Below are positions 43,255 through 51,081 of a stretch of DNA of 64,000 nt, in pieces. This DNA comes from Pseudoflavonifractor phocaeensis. Its GTDB lineage: Bacteria > Bacillota > Clostridia > Oscillospirales > Oscillospiraceae. The notes below the pieces were generated by a model, which saw only the letters and a list, made by a program, of their open reading frames with translations, was not told where the DNA came from and made no database searches. How positions within the stretch are numbered: the stretch's first letter is position 1; every line of letters starts with the position of its first letter. The stretch spans positions 96,781-160,780 of the forward strand of contig NZ_JADYUM010000006.1 in the NCBI RefSeq assembly GCF_021531815.1, given 5' to 3'. The position numbers and the translations under genes were made by a program.

Positions 43255-43422
43255 CTGAAACCGCCCCTGGAGGACAGCCAGCAGGAACCCTGCGCCTGTC
43301 TGTGCGCCCTGTGCGGAGGGGAGCAATACCACTGGGACCGGACCGGGCTCTGGCGGGGACGGACCGTCTGCGCCGTCTGCCTGTCCCGGTTGGAACAAGA
43401 GGAGGAGAACGAACTGTTATGA
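43255..43422 (+). CDS. Small Cys4 (zinc-ribbon-like) protein, start uncertain
   Basis: About 55 residues if translation begins at CTG 43255 (GCGGAGG just upstream); no ATG exists in frame and a TTG at 43177 lies in the tRNA promoter. The body contains paired cysteines CLCALCGGEQY and VCAVCLSRLEQ, a compact treble-clef or zinc-ribbon pattern. The stop overlaps the next ATG (ATGA), and the three small genes to 43956 are tightly packed, supporting real translation. Function unknown. Confidence 0.5.
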   Translation: MKPPLEDSQQEPCACLCALCGGEQYHWDRTGLWRGRTVCAVCLSRLEQEEENELL

Positions 43423-43652
43423 CCTTGCAAGAACTTTCTGTGGAATACCGGGCCCACGCCCGGGCGCTGGACCTGCGCATCTGCCAGCTCCAATTCCGGA
43501 TGGAGAGGACCGAGGACCCGGAGGAGAGCAGCCAGCTCCAGGACCGCATCCGAATGCTGTCCACCATGCTGCGGGAAGCCCAGGAGCTGGCCGTCCTCAC
43601 CGAACGCTACTACGACAGGGGGTACCGGCGGAATGCCAAATACACGATATAG
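43419..43652 (+). CDS. Small helical protein in the sigma-like cassette
   Basis: 77 residues, almost entirely charged amphipathic helix (YRAHARALDLRICQLQFRME; QLQDRIRMLSTMLREAQELA) with coiled-coil character, ending RGYRRNAKYTI. Not recognised as a family. It overlaps the Cys4 gene at its start and the sigma-like gene at its end by 20 nt. Possibly a partner or anti-factor of the downstream DNA-binding protein. Confidence 0.6.
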   Translation: MTLQELSVEYRAHARALDLRICQLQFRMERTEDPEESSQLQDRIRMLSTMLREAQELAVLTERYYDRGYRRNAKYTI

Positions 43653-43956
43653 GCGGGGCAAGGCGTATGCCGCCGATATGGCGGTGTATACCCGGCAGAT
43701 GGCGGAGGACAACAGCAGGGAAGTCAACCGGCTGAAACGCAACTTGATCCGGGCCCTGCAGGAGGACGTGACCCCCCGGCAGCGCCAGGCGCTGACCATG
43801 TACTACGCGGAGGGCCTGAACATGCGGGAGATTGGAGCGCGGCTGGGCGTGGACAAATCCACCATCTCCCGGACCATCAAGCGGGGGGAGCGGCGGCTCC
43901 AGCGCTGCCTGCGCTACGGGGCGGAAAACTACCTGCGGAACATGGACAAGCCTTAG
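43633..43956 (+). CDS. Sigma-70 region-4-like HTH protein
   Basis: 107 residues. The C-terminal half PRQRQALTMYYAEGLNMREIGARLGVDKSTISRTI is a sigma region 4 / LuxR-like HTH preceded by the typical 'QR..L..YY.EG' helix. No region 2 (core-binding, -10 melting) is present, so it is either a partial sigma of the phage/late-gene type or a transcription factor. Last gene of the three-gene cassette. Such short region-4 proteins are common in prophages and mobile elements of Clostridia. Confidence 0.8.
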   Translation: MPNTRYRRGKAYAADMAVYTRQMAEDNSREVNRLKRNLIRALQEDVTPRQRQALTMYYAEGLNMREIGARLGVDKSTISRTIKRGERRLQRCLRYGAENYLRNMDKP

Positions 43957-43959
43957 CCC

Positions 43960-44559
43960 TCAATGGGGCCACACCAAACTCAGGGCACACAGGGCCAGGG
44001 AGACGGCCATGACCACATCCACCGTCTTGCGGTGGTCCTGAAAGATCTTTTGGAGGGACGCGCCCGCAAACAGCCACACCAAATTGGCCACAGGGCCGGT
44101 AAAGGGCAGGAACAGGCCCACCGCCAGCAGCCATGGGAGGGACTGCCGGTAGGGCAGCACATAGCCGGACAGGGCGGTCAGGCAGAATATGATCACTTTT
44201 ACATTGGTCAGCTGGAGCAGCAGCCCGTTTCGGAAGGAGGGGTAGGACGGGTCGGACTCCGCCGCCGTCACCCCCGCTGAGCGGAGCATGTGCCACGCCA
44301 TCCACAGCAGGTAGGCGGCCCCCATCCATGCCAGCCAACCCACATATCCGCTGAGCAGGGTGCCCAGGCAATAGGTGACCGCCACCGCCCCCATGGACAC
44401 CAGAAAGAAGCCCACGAACAGTCCCCGCCACTGCTTCAGGGCGGGGCCCCGTCCGTACCGAAGGGCGGCGGACAGGGAACACAGGTTGGCCGGGCCAGGC
44501 GTAATGCCCCCCACAAAGCAGTAGATCAGAAAGGCGGGGATCAGGGAAACCGGCATCAT
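43960..44559 (-). CDS. LysE/RhtB-family amino-acid exporter
   Basis: 199 residues from ATG 44559, with about six membrane helices. The N-terminal TPGPANLCSLSAALRYG is the LysE-family signature and SFRNGLLLQLTNVKVIIFCL the central conserved helix. It exports amino acids or related metabolites through the cytoplasmic membrane. Convergent with the sigma-like gene with only 3 bp between stops. Confidence 0.9.
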   Translation of the reverse strand: MMPVSLIPAFLIYCFVGGITPGPANLCSLSAALRYGRGPALKQWRGLFVGFFLVSMGAVAVTYCLGTLLSGYVGWLAWMGAAYLLWMAWHMLRSAGVTAAESDPSYPSFRNGLLLQLTNVKVIIFCLTALSGYVLPYRQSLPWLLAVGLFLPFTGPVANLVWLFAGASLQKIFQDHRKTVDVVMAVSLALCALSLVWPH

Positions 44560-44587
44560 GGCACGACCTTTCTTTTTCCTATGGAAC

Positions 44588-44625
44588 AAAGCCGGGGACC
44601 GCTTCAAACCGGTCCCCGGCTTTTC
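44588..44625 (-). terminator. Terminator of degV
   Basis: Stem AAGCCGGGGACC with GGTCCCCGGCTT (44589-44600 and 44611-44622), the inner loop partly pairable, T-runs on both sides. Confidence 0.8.
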
Positions 44626-44669
44626 CTTTGATTTCCAGTGGCGGGGAGGAAGTTCCTTCCTGTGTTCCC

Positions 44670-45524
44670 CTACTCCTCATACTCCGCACAGCCCAGGGCG
44701 ATGGCGCCGGGACCGGTGTGGCAGCAGATGTTCAGGGCCAGGGGATCGATGCGGACGAACCGTTCCCCATAGTGGGCCTCCATCTGGGCCTTCCAATTTT
44801 CACCCACCGACTCCTCCCCGGAGTAGGCGGCAAAGACCCGGGTCTTTTTCCCGGCGAACCGGGTGGCCAGGTCCTGGTCCAGGGCGGAGAACATCTTTTC
44901 CACCGCCTGCTTCATGCCACGGACTTTGGCGAAGGCGTCCACGCCGCCGCCCTGGATCTGGAGCACCGGCTTGACATTGAGCACTGTGCCGATGGCGGCG
45001 GCTGCGGGGGTGATGCGGCCGCCTTTTTTCAAATACTCCAGGGTGACCGGGGTGATGTAGATGCTGGAGCACAGGGCCTTTTCCTCCAGCCGGCGGCAGA
45101 TCTGCTCCAGGGGCATGTCCCGGCGGGCCAGGGTCAGGGCGTCCTGGACCATCTGCCACAGGGGCACGGAGATACGCCGGGTGTCCGCCACAGCCACCCG
45201 GCCCTCATAGAAGCCGGCTAGGGTAGCGGCGGTGGTGTAGGAGCTGCTCAGACCGCTGGTCATGGGCAGGTACAGGACCCCCTCCCGCTCCTGCAGCAGC
45301 TTGTCCCACAGGTCCGCGAGGGCCCCGGGGGCGGGCTGGGAGGTAGTGATATCGGCCCCCTCCGCCTGGCTGCGGAAAAAGAAGGCCCGGTCCAGGTCAA
45401 CAGTCTCCAGATATTCCTGCCCGTTGATGGTCATGGGCATGGGCAGCAGCTCCACTCCCAGCTCCCGGGCCTCCTGAGGGGTCAGGCCGCTGGTGGTATC
45501 GGTGACGATCGCAATGTTTGTCAT
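44670..45524 (-). CDS. DegV-family fatty-acid-binding protein
   Basis: 284 residues from ATG 45524 with GAGAGAGGAAC upstream. DegV start IAIVTDTTSGLT, the lipid-pocket segment DITTSQPAPGALADLWDKLL, LPMTSGLSSSYTTA, and C-terminal GPGAIALG. DegV/FakB proteins bind a fatty acid and present it to FakA kinase for incorporation into phospholipid. No fakA is adjacent here. Confidence 0.92.
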   Translation of the reverse strand: MTNIAIVTDTTSGLTPQEARELGVELLPMPMTINGQEYLETVDLDRAFFFRSQAEGADITTSQPAPGALADLWDKLLQEREGVLYLPMTSGLSSSYTTAATLAGFYEGRVAVADTRRISVPLWQMVQDALTLARRDMPLEQICRRLEEKALCSSIYITPVTLEYLKKGGRITPAAAAIGTVLNVKPVLQIQGGGVDAFAKVRGMKQAVEKMFSALDQDLATRFAGKKTRVFAAYSGEESVGENWKAQMEAHYGERFVRIDPLALNICCHTGPGAIALGCAEYEE

Positions 45525-45616
45525 GTTGTTCCTCTCTCCGTCCGGCGGGACGGAACGCCGCCCGCCGCTCACTCCATACAGGTCCGGCCAGCCCTCCCGC
45601 CGGACGGATGGCCGAA

Positions 45617-45641
45617 CAGGGGCCGGCTGTGCCGGCCCCTG
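45617..45641 (-). terminator. Hairpin downstream of proS
   Basis: A perfect 11-bp GC-rich stem (CAGGGGCCGGC / GCCGGCCCCTG) with a 3-nt loop, between proS and degV. The T-run is weak, so it may act as a pause or stability element. Confidence 0.55.
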
Positions 45642-45759
45642 CTTCTGGTGATTTGATCTTTTCCGCGGTATGCCGGCAGCCGCGCTGCTGACGACGCCTC
45701 CGCGCTCCTCGTTGTCACGCTGCGGCTGTTCGCGGCGCAGTCATAAGTCCCTTCGCTTC

Positions 45760-47205
45760 TCAGTACGCCACGCCCCAGTAGATCATGTGCTTGGCGGGCT
45801 TGCCGCAGCACACGCAGATGTCAGACACCTGCTCCTGGACCAGCGGCATGCACCGGGAGGAGACGCCGGCCTCCTCCTTCATCTTCAGCTCGCACTCCAG
45901 ATCGCCGCACCACATGGTCTTGGCAAAGCCGCCCTCGGTCTCCATGAATTCCTTGACCTCTTCCAGGGTCATGCACACCTTGGTGTGCTCCTCCAGGTTC
46001 TTCTTGGCCCGCTCAAACAGGCTCTGGTGCACCTCATCCAGCAGACGCTTAACAGTGTCCTCCAGCTGGGCCAGGGGCACAAACACCTTTTCCCCGGAAT
46101 CCCGGCGGCAGACGCAGCACTGGTCCTTCTCCATATCCTTGGGGCCGATCTCCACCCGCAGGGGCACGCCCTTCATCTCGTACTCAGCGGCCTTCCAGCC
46201 CATGGACTGGTCGGAGTCGTCCATCTTGGCCCGGATGCCGGCAGCCTGGAGCCGCTCCAGCAGCTTGGACGCGGCCTCCAGCACGCCCTCCTTGTGCTGG
46301 GCCACGGGGATGACCATGGCCTGGACGGGGGCGATGCGGGGGGGCAGCACCAGGCCGTTATTGTCGCCATGGGTCATGATGATGCCGCCGATCATCCGGG
46401 TGGACACGCCCCAGCTGGTCTGATGGGGGTTGTGGAGCTGGTTGTCCTTGCCGGTGAAGGTGATGTCGAAGGCCTTGGCGAAGCCGTCGCCGAAGTAGTG
46501 GCTGGTGCCGGCCTGGAGCGCCTTCCGGTCGTGCATCATGCACTCCACAGTGTAGGTCTCCTCGGCGCCGTTGAACTTCTCCTTGTCGGTCTTGCGGCCC
46601 TTGACCACGGGCATGGCCAGCACGTTCTCCATGAAGTCGGCGTAGATGTTCAGCATCCGCTGGGTCTCCTCCCGGGCCTCCTCCTCGGTGGCGTGCATGG
46701 TGTGGCCCTCCTGCCACAGGAACTCCCGGTGGCGCAGGAAGGGGCGGCTGGTCTTCTCCCAGCGCAGGACGGAGCACCACTGGTTGTACTTCTTGGGCAG
46801 GTCCCGGTGGGAGTGGATGATGTTCTTGAAATGCTCACAGAACAGGGTCTCAGAGGTGGGCCGGATGCAGTAGCGCTCCTCCAGCTTCTCGCCGCCTCCG
46901 TAGGTGACCCAGGCGCACTCGGGAGCGAAGCCCTCCACGTGGTCCTTCTCCTTCTGGAGCAGGGACTCGGGGATCAGCATGGGCATGGCCACGTTCTCAT
47001 GGCCGGTCTCCTTGAACTTCTTGTCCAGCTCCTTCTGGATGTTCTCCCAGATAGCATACCCGTAAGGGCGGTAGATAAACATACCCTTGATGGAGGAGTA
47101 GTCGATGAGCTCCGCCTTCTTGCACACGTCGGTGTACCACTGGGCGAAGTCCACCTCCATATCGGTGATCTCGGTCACCTGCTTCTTGTTGGGATTCTGA
47201 GCCAT
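45760..47205 (-). CDS. proS: Prolyl-tRNA synthetase, short (archaeal/eukaryotic-like) type
   Basis: 481 residues. Class II motifs: motif 2 [24 protein letters not shown], motif 3 with [16 protein letters not shown], plus the [11 protein letters not shown] loop; the C-terminal anticodon-binding and zinc-like domain ends with [12 protein letters not shown] and CVCCGKPA...YWGVAY. It lacks the INS editing domain of the long bacterial form, so it belongs to the ProS type 3 group, frequent in Clostridia. Its promoter is at 47256-47284 with a short leader and no room for a T-box. Confidence 0.95.
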   Translation of the reverse strand: MAQNPNKKQVTEITDMEVDFAQWYTDVCKKAELIDYSSIKGMFIYRPYGYAIWENIQKELDKKFKETGHENVAMPMLIPESLLQKEKDHVEGFAPECAWVTYGGGEKLEERYCIRPTSETLFCEHFKNIIHSHRDLPKKYNQWCSVLRWEKTSRPFLRHREFLWQEGHTMHATEEEAREETQRMLNIYADFMENVLAMPVVKGRKTDKEKFNGAEETYTVECMMHDRKALQAGTSHYFGDGFAKAFDITFTGKDNQLHNPHQTSWGVSTRMIGGIIMTHGDNNGLVLPPRIAPVQAMVIPVAQHKEGVLEAASKLLERLQAAGIRAKMDDSDQSMGWKAAEYEMKGVPLRVEIGPKDMEKDQCCVCRRDSGEKVFVPLAQLEDTVKRLLDEVHQSLFERAKKNLEEHTKVCMTLEEVKEFMETEGGFAKTMWCGDLECELKMKEEAGVSSRCMPLVQEQVSDICVCCGKPAKHMIYWGVAY

Positions 47206-47255
47206 ATCGTTTCAGTCCTTTGTCTATAAAATGGATTGGAAAACTCGTATTACCT

Positions 47256-47284
47256 ATAATATGAATTCCCTGGGGAAAAGTCAA
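47256..47284 (-). promoter_or_regulatory. Promoter of proS
   Basis: Minus strand -35 TTGACT (47279-47284), 17-bp spacer, -10 TATTAT (47256-47261). The leader to ATG 47205 is only about 45 nt. Confidence 0.7.
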
Positions 47285-47326
47285 GGTTTCCGGCCAAAGT
47301 CCTGGAAAAAAGCCGTTCTCCCGCCG

Positions 47327-47384
47327 TTGCGGTTTTCCCATTCCCATGGTATACTACCGTCAAGACATCACACTTGACACAAAG
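47327..47384 (+). promoter_or_regulatory. Promoter and candidate operator of the niaR-type gene
   Basis: -35 TTGCGG (47327-47332), 17-bp spacer, -10 TATACT (47350-47355). Just downstream GTCAAG-N8-CTTGAC (about 47359-47378) is an imperfect palindrome sharing CTTGACAC with the operator at 47961, suggesting autoregulation. Confidence 0.5.
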
Positions 47385-47397
47385 GAGGGGCTGTTCC

Positions 47398-47910
47398 ATG
47401 GACGCCCAAGAGAGAAGACAGGCCATCGCCCAGCGTCTGGCCCAGGCGGAGGGCCCGGTGAGCGCCGCCGCCCTGGCCAGAGAATTTTTCGTCAGCCGCC
47501 AGATCATCGTAGGGGACGTGGCCCTGCTGCGGGCGGGGGGCATGGACATCGCCGCCACCCCCCGGGGCTATGTGCTTCCCCGGGAGAGCGGCGGACTGGT
47601 CCGTACTCTGGCCTGCCGCCACACCGGAGAACAGATGGAGGCGGAGCTCAACGCCATCGTGGACCAGGGCTGCACCGTCATCGACGTCATTGTGGATCAC
47701 CCCATTTACGGCCAGCTCACCGGCCCCCTCCAGCTGTCCAGCCGGTACGACGTGGGCCAGTTTGTGGCCCGGTGCCGGAAGGAGTCCGCCGCCCCCCTGT
47801 CCCTGCTCACCGAGGGCATCCACCTGCACACCGTTTCCTGCCCCGACGAGGACGCCTTCCTGCGGGTCCGGACGGCCCTCAAGGCCCAGGGCGTCCTGCT
47901 GGAGGAGTAA
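47398..47910 (+). CDS. niaR: NiaR-type transcriptional repressor (HTH_11 + 3H domain)
   Basis: 170 residues from ATG 47398 with AAAGGAGGGG 7 nt upstream. Residues 5-60 form a winged HTH (PVSAAALAREFFVSRQIIVGDV) and residues about 75-170 the 3H ligand domain with its three conserved histidines in LACRHTG, VDHPIYG and GIHLHTV. NiaR of Gram-positive bacteria senses nicotinic acid and represses NAD-synthesis or niacin-transport genes. Here it lies directly upstream of an EIIC-like membrane protein whose promoter carries a large palindrome. Confidence 0.9.
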   Translation: MDAQERRQAIAQRLAQAEGPVSAAALAREFFVSRQIIVGDVALLRAGGMDIAATPRGYVLPRESGGLVRTLACRHTGEQMEAELNAIVDQGCTVIDVIVDHPIYGQLTGPLQLSSRYDVGQFVARCRKESAAPLSLLTEGIHLHTVSCPDEDAFLRVRTALKAQGVLLEE

Positions 47911-47935
47911 ACCCTCCTGTCCGAAGAAAAAGGGC

Positions 47936-47963
47936 TTGACAAATCCACACTTTTGATTAGAAT
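47936..47963 (+). promoter_or_regulatory. Promoter of the EIIC-like transporter gene
   Basis: -35 TTGACA (47936-47941), 16-bp spacer, -10 TAGAAT (47958-47963), overlapping the left edge of the palindrome. Confidence 0.65.
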
Positions 47964-48000
47964 GAGGTTTACATGTGTCTTGACACCTGTGAACCTCATT
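47961..48000. promoter_or_regulatory. 40-bp palindromic operator (probable NiaR site)
   Basis: Left half 47961-47980 (AATGAGGTTTACATGTGTCT) and the reverse complement of 47981-48000 agree at 17 of 20 positions. It covers the promoter's -10/start region. The core GTGTC-TTGACAC resembles the sequence near the niaR promoter. NiaR is the obvious candidate ligand-binding regulator; this is inference. Confidence 0.65.
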
Positions 48001-48024
48001 TTCTGCATAAGAGGGTGTGTCCTT

Positions 48025-49095
48025 ATGAAAGAATTCCTGAAACGGAAAAACATCGTCATCTCCGCCAAGCGGTACGGCATCGACGCCCTGGGGGCCATGG
48101 CCCAGGGCCTGTTCTGCTCCCTGCTCATCGGCACCATCATCAAGACCCTGGGTCAGCAGCTGTCCCTGGAGTTCCTGGTGGAAATGGGCGGCTTTGCCAG
48201 CGCCATGGCCGCTCCGGCCATGGCCGTGGCCATCGGCTACGCGTTAAAGGCGGACCCCCTGGTCCTGTTCTCCTTGGCAGCCGTGGGCCAGGCCGCCAAC
48301 GCCAAGGGCGGCGCGGGCGGACCGCTGGCCGTCCTGTTCATCGCCATCATCGCCGCCGAAGTGGGCAAGGCCGTGTCCAAGGAGACAAAGGTGGATATCC
48401 TGGTCACCCCCTTCGTCACCATCTTCACCGGCGTGGTCCTGTCCTACATCATCGCGCCCCCCATCGGCGCGGTGGCCAACGCCTTCGGTGCCCTCATCAA
48501 CAAGACCACCGAGCTCCAGCCCTTCTGGATGGGTATCGCCGTCTCTGTCCTGGTGGGCATCGCCCTGACCCTGCCCATCTCCTCCGCCGCCATCTGCCAC
48601 ACCCTGGGTCTGGTGGGTCTGGCCGGAGGCGCCGCCGTGGCGGGCTGCTGCGCCCAGATGGTGGGCTTCGCCGTCATGTCCTTCAAAGAGAACCGCTGGG
48701 GCGGTCTGGTGTCTCAGGGCCTGGGCACCTCCATGCTCCAGATGCCCAACATCGTGAAAAACCCCCGCATCTGGATTCCCCCCACCCTGGCCTCCGCCAT
48801 CACCGGCCCCATCGCCACCTGCTTCTTCCGCCTGCAGATGAACGGCGCTCCGGTGAACTCCGGCATGGGCACCTGCGGCCTGTGCGGCCAGATCGGCGTG
48901 TGGACCGGCTGGCTGGCTCCCAGCGAAAAGGCCGTGGAGATGGTCAACGCCGTGACCATCACTCCCACCGCTTTCCACTGGCTGGGCCTGATCCTCATCT
49001 GCTTCGTCCTCCCCGCCGTCCTCTCCTGGGCCTTCTGCCAGGTCCTGCGGAAGATGGGCTGGATCAAAGAGGGGGACCTGACCCTGCCCCAGTAA
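48025..49095 (+). CDS. PTS EIIC-like membrane transporter (PTS_EIIC_2 type)
   Basis: 356 residues from ATG 48025, about ten membrane helices. It begins KRYGIDALGAMAQGLFCSLLIGTIIKTLG and has repeated glycine-rich helices (ANAKGGAGGPLAVLFIAIIA; MGTCGLCGQIGVWTGW), typical of the EIIC_2 family that lacks EIIA and EIIB phosphorylation domains. No other PTS component is nearby, so PTS-dependent sugar transport is doubtful. Its promoter sits under a 40-bp palindrome beside niaR, which makes uptake of niacin or another NAD precursor a good hypothesis. Terminator at 49111. Confidence 0.8.
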   Translation: MKEFLKRKNIVISAKRYGIDALGAMAQGLFCSLLIGTIIKTLGQQLSLEFLVEMGGFASAMAAPAMAVAIGYALKADPLVLFSLAAVGQAANAKGGAGGPLAVLFIAIIAAEVGKAVSKETKVDILVTPFVTIFTGVVLSYIIAPPIGAVANAFGALINKTTELQPFWMGIAVSVLVGIALTLPISSAAICHTLGLVGLAGGAAVAGCCAQMVGFAVMSFKENRWGGLVSQGLGTSMLQMPNIVKNPRIWIPPTLASAITGPIATCFFRLQMNGAPVNSGMGTCGLCGQIGVWTGWLAPSEKAVEMVNAVTITPTAFHWLGLILICFVLPAVLSWAFCQVLRKMGWIKEGDLTLPQ

Positions 49096-49110
49096 AACAA
49101 GTTTGCTCCA

Positions 49111-49146
49111 AAAATCCCGTCCGGACGCTCCGGGCGGGATTTTTTC
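49111..49146 (+). terminator. Terminator after the EIIC-like gene
   Basis: Stem AATCCCGTCCGGA with TCCGGGCGGGATT (one T-G wobble), then TTTTTC. Confidence 0.85.
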
Positions 49147-49166
49147 GAGAAATTTTGGAATTTTCC

Positions 49167-49194
49167 TTGACATTTTCCCTGTTTCCGGTATAAT
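49167..49194 (+). promoter_or_regulatory. Promoter of rpsF-ssb-rpsR
   Basis: -35 TTGACA (49167-49172), 16-bp spacer, -10 TATAAT (49189-49194). Confidence 0.8.
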
Positions 49195-49199
49195 AATTA

Positions 49200-49276
49200 A
49201 GCCTGTCTCCATGGCGAGGCAGTGACATCCTTGCTCCCGGCGCGATGGCCGGGGGCCATACGTCCATAAGGAGGTG
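49200..49276 (+). ncRNA. rpsF leader, candidate S6:S18-responsive RNA
   Basis: The roughly 80-nt leader folds into two stems: CTGTCTC/GAGGCAG (about 49203-49222) and CCCGGC/GCCGGG (about 49237-49254), just before the AAGGAGG ribosome site. rpsF leaders in many bacteria carry an RNA bound by the S6:S18 complex for feedback; this leader has the right place and size, but I cannot verify the consensus. Confidence 0.35.
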
Positions 49277-49284
49277 CAAGAAAT

Positions 49285-49581
49285 ATGGCAAAGATCAATG
49301 CGAACTATGAGGCGGTCTACATTCTGGATCCCGCTCTGAGCGAGGAGCAGATTGCCGCCCTGGTGGCGAAGTTCAAGGCCGTGGTCGAGGCCAACGGTAC
49401 CGTCTCCGAGATCGACGAGTGGGGCAAGCGCCGTCTGGCTTATCCCATCAACGACCTGATGGAGGGCTACTACGTCCTGATGACCTTCACCGCTGCCGCC
49501 GCTATCCCCGCTGAGCTGGACCGTATCTTCCGTATTACCGACGGCGTGATGCGTTCCCTGATCGTCTGCAAGGACCAGTAA
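49285..49581 (+). CDS. rpsF: Ribosomal protein S6
   Basis: 98 residues. S6 pattern NYEAVYILDPALSEEQIAAL, GTVSEIDEWGKRRLAYPIND and YYVLMTFTAA. It binds S18 on the platform of the 30S subunit. AAGGAGGTG precedes the ATG. First gene of the conserved rpsF-ssb-rpsR operon. Confidence 0.97.
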   Translation: MAKINANYEAVYILDPALSEEQIAALVAKFKAVVEANGTVSEIDEWGKRRLAYPINDLMEGYYVLMTFTAAAAIPAELDRIFRITDGVMRSLIVCKDQ

Positions 49582-49593
49582 GGGGGAGCAGCT

Positions 49594-50091
49594 ATGCTCA
49601 ACAGAATCATTATCATGGGCCGCCTGGCCCGTGACCCCGAGCTCCGGCGCACCCAGACCGGGACCCCTGTGGCCTCCTTCCGTCTGGCGGTGGACCGGGA
49701 CTTCAAGGACAAGTCCACCGGCGAGCGGTCCACCGACTGGATCGACGTGGTGGCTTGGCGGGCCACCGCCGAGTTTGTCAGCCGCTACTTCACCAAGGGC
49801 CGCATGGCTGTGGTGGAGGGCCGGCTCCAAATGCGGGACTGGACCGACAAGGACGGCAACAAGCGCACCAGCGCCGAGGTGGTTGCCGACAACGTCTATT
49901 TCGGCGATTCCAAGCGGGACGGCGAAGGCGGAGGCTACTCCGCCGGATACAGCCAGGGCGGCTACGCCCAGGGCGGTTACAGCCAAGGCGGTTATTCCGC
50001 GCCCGCCGCACCCTCCGGCTATGGGACCCCTCCCGCGGACGGGGACCAGTTTGCCGAGCTTTCTGATGACGACGGCGAGCTGCCCTTCTGA
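49594..50091 (+). CDS. ssb: Single-stranded DNA-binding protein
   Basis: 165 residues. OB-fold domain (residues 1-105: MLNRIIIMGRLARDPELRRT, VASFRLAVDR, FTKGRMAVVEGRLQMRDW), a Gly/Tyr/Gln-rich tail with repeated 'GGY.QGGY.QGGYS' units, and the acidic tip SDDDGELPF that docks partner proteins. 12 bp after rpsF, in the standard position. Confidence 0.97.
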   Translation: MLNRIIIMGRLARDPELRRTQTGTPVASFRLAVDRDFKDKSTGERSTDWIDVVAWRATAEFVSRYFTKGRMAVVEGRLQMRDWTDKDGNKRTSAEVVADNVYFGDSKRDGEGGGYSAGYSQGGYAQGGYSQGGYSAPAAPSGYGTPPADGDQFAELSDDDGELPF

Positions 50092-50143
50092 GGCCGCGCC
50101 GTGATACTTTGACCGTATATGGTCGTAAAAGGAGGTTAAATCC

Positions 50144-50389
50144 ATGGCTATGGAACGTGATAACAGAGCTCCCCGCGGCCGCAAGCGCCGCAAGGTCTGC
50201 GCCTTCTGCGTGGACAAGGTCGAGCAGATCGATTACAAGGACGCCGCCAAGCTGCGCCGGTTCACTTCCGAGCGGGCCAAGATCCTGCCCCGCCGCACCA
50301 CCGGCACCTGCGCCATGCATCAGCGCCAGCTGACCGAGGCCATCAAGCGTGCCCGTCAGATCGCCCTGCTGCCCTATGTGACCGACTGA
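50144..50389 (+). CDS. rpsR: Ribosomal protein S18
   Basis: 81 residues: basic N-terminus, [20 protein letters not shown] (the CxxC form of S18), [19 protein letters not shown] and [19 protein letters not shown] precedes the ATG. Last gene of the operon, followed by a terminator. Confidence 0.97.
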   Translation: MAMERDNRAPRGRKRRKVCAFCVDKVEQIDYKDAAKLRRFTSERAKILPRRTTGTCAMHQRQLTEAIKRARQIALLPYVTD

Positions 50390-50400
50390 TTTGAAATCAA

Positions 50401-50438
50401 AAGAACCCCCGGACCTCGATCGAGGTTCGGGGGTTCTT
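50401..50438 (+). terminator. Terminator of rpsF-ssb-rpsR
   Basis: An 18-bp stem (50401-50418 with 50421-50438; AAGAACCCCCGGACCTCG type, one G-T) then TTCTGTCC; the loop is only AT, so the apex opens in RNA. Confidence 0.85.
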
Positions 50439-50502
50439 CTGTCCTCTCCCGCTTTGAAATCGGAAGGTCCGCATTCTTCTCCCTTCGCCGCCCATTTCCG
50501 GC

Positions 50503-50526
50503 GGCGGGGGCAAGCCCCCGCCCTAC
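50503..50526 (-). repeat. REP-like GTAGGG hairpin (1)
   Basis: Minus strand GTAGGG followed by GGCGGGGGC-AA-GCCCCCGCC type 9-bp stem. Same plan as elements at 50562, 63891 and 63942. Confidence 0.6.
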
Positions 50527-50561
50527 CGGGCGGCTTGCGCAGACGCAGCAGTCAATCACCC

Positions 50562-50587
50562 GTAGGGCCCGATGCCCCCATCGGGCC
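50562..50587 (+). repeat. REP-like GTAGGG hairpin (2)
   Basis: GTAGGG followed by GGCCCGATG / CATCGGGCC, a 9-bp stem with a CCCC loop, facing element 1. Confidence 0.6.
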
Positions 50588-50597
50588 GTGCGCTGCA

Positions 50598-50807
50598 TCA
50601 TCGCTGCATTTCGTCGCTCCGGCCCACCAGATAATCCAGCGTAACGTCATAAAAATCCGCTATTTTAATCAGCATTTCAACGGGGACATTGATTTTTCCC
50701 AGTTCATATTTGGAATATGTTGTCTGCCGGACACCTAACATTTCGGCCAGAGTCTCCTGATTTAAGTCCCGGTCCTCTCTCAAGTCCCGAATTCTCGAAA
50801 ATGTCAT
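50598..50807 (-). CDS. Small XRE-family repressor
   Basis: 69 residues, essentially one HTH_3 domain: IRDLREDRDLNQETLAEMLG, TTYSKYELGKINVPVEMLIK and FYDVTLDYLVGRSD. It is divergent from a small cysteine-rich gene across a region with two TAGTCG palindromes, the classical layout of a repressor that controls itself and its neighbour. Confidence 0.9.
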   Translation of the reverse strand: MTFSRIRDLREDRDLNQETLAEMLGVRQTTYSKYELGKINVPVEMLIKIADFYDVTLDYLVGRSDEMQR

Positions 50808-50833
50808 AAATCATCACCCCATTTATCATACAA

Positions 50834-50875
50834 TAGTCGTATCAAGACTGTTTACTTATAGTCGTATTGCGACTA
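50834..50875. promoter_or_regulatory. Twin TAGTCG operators
   Basis: O1 TAGTCGTATCAAGACTG (50834-50850, one mismatch from a palindrome) and O2 TAGTCGTATTGCGACTA (50859-50875, perfect 6-bp arms) start 25 bp apart. O2 lies inside the promoter of the plus-strand gene (-35 TTTACT 50851-50856, -10 TATAAT 50874-50879). Confidence 0.7.
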
Positions 50876-50898
50876 TAATAATTTTTGAGGTGATGACA

Positions 50899-51081
50899 AT
50901 GTCCCGCGGACGCTATCAGCGAGAGGAATTCTGCGGCGGATGCCGGTATTTCCGGCTCCACTACATCAAGTCGGGCGACTGCTATTATCCCACCCATCTG
51001 GGCCACTGTGTCCATCCCATGGTCAAAGACCGGCGGGTGGACGAACACTGTCCCCGCTGGGCTCCGGCGGAACAGGCATAA
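50899..51081 (+). CDS. Small cysteine-rich (zinc-binding-like) protein
   Basis: 60 residues from ATG 50899 (GAGGTGATG upstream; further ATGs at 50890 and 50893 are less well placed). Cys/His pattern CGGCRYF, CYYPTHLGHCVHP and DEHCPRW would bind one metal ion. Monocistronic, with its own promoter controlled by the TAGTCG operators. Function unknown. Confidence 0.75.
   Translation: MSRGRYQREEFCGGCRYFRLHYIKSGDCYYPTHLGHCVHPMVKDRRVDEHCPRWAPAEQA

Noticed and set aside
45670..47229. 519-codon plus-strand frame opposite proS
   Set aside because: Antisense shadow; Leu/Gly/His-rich, no family; proS motifs are complete on the other strand.
47206..47326. T-box riboswitch upstream of proS
   Set aside because: The promoter leaves a leader of only about 45 nt and no T-box core or specifier hairpin is visible.
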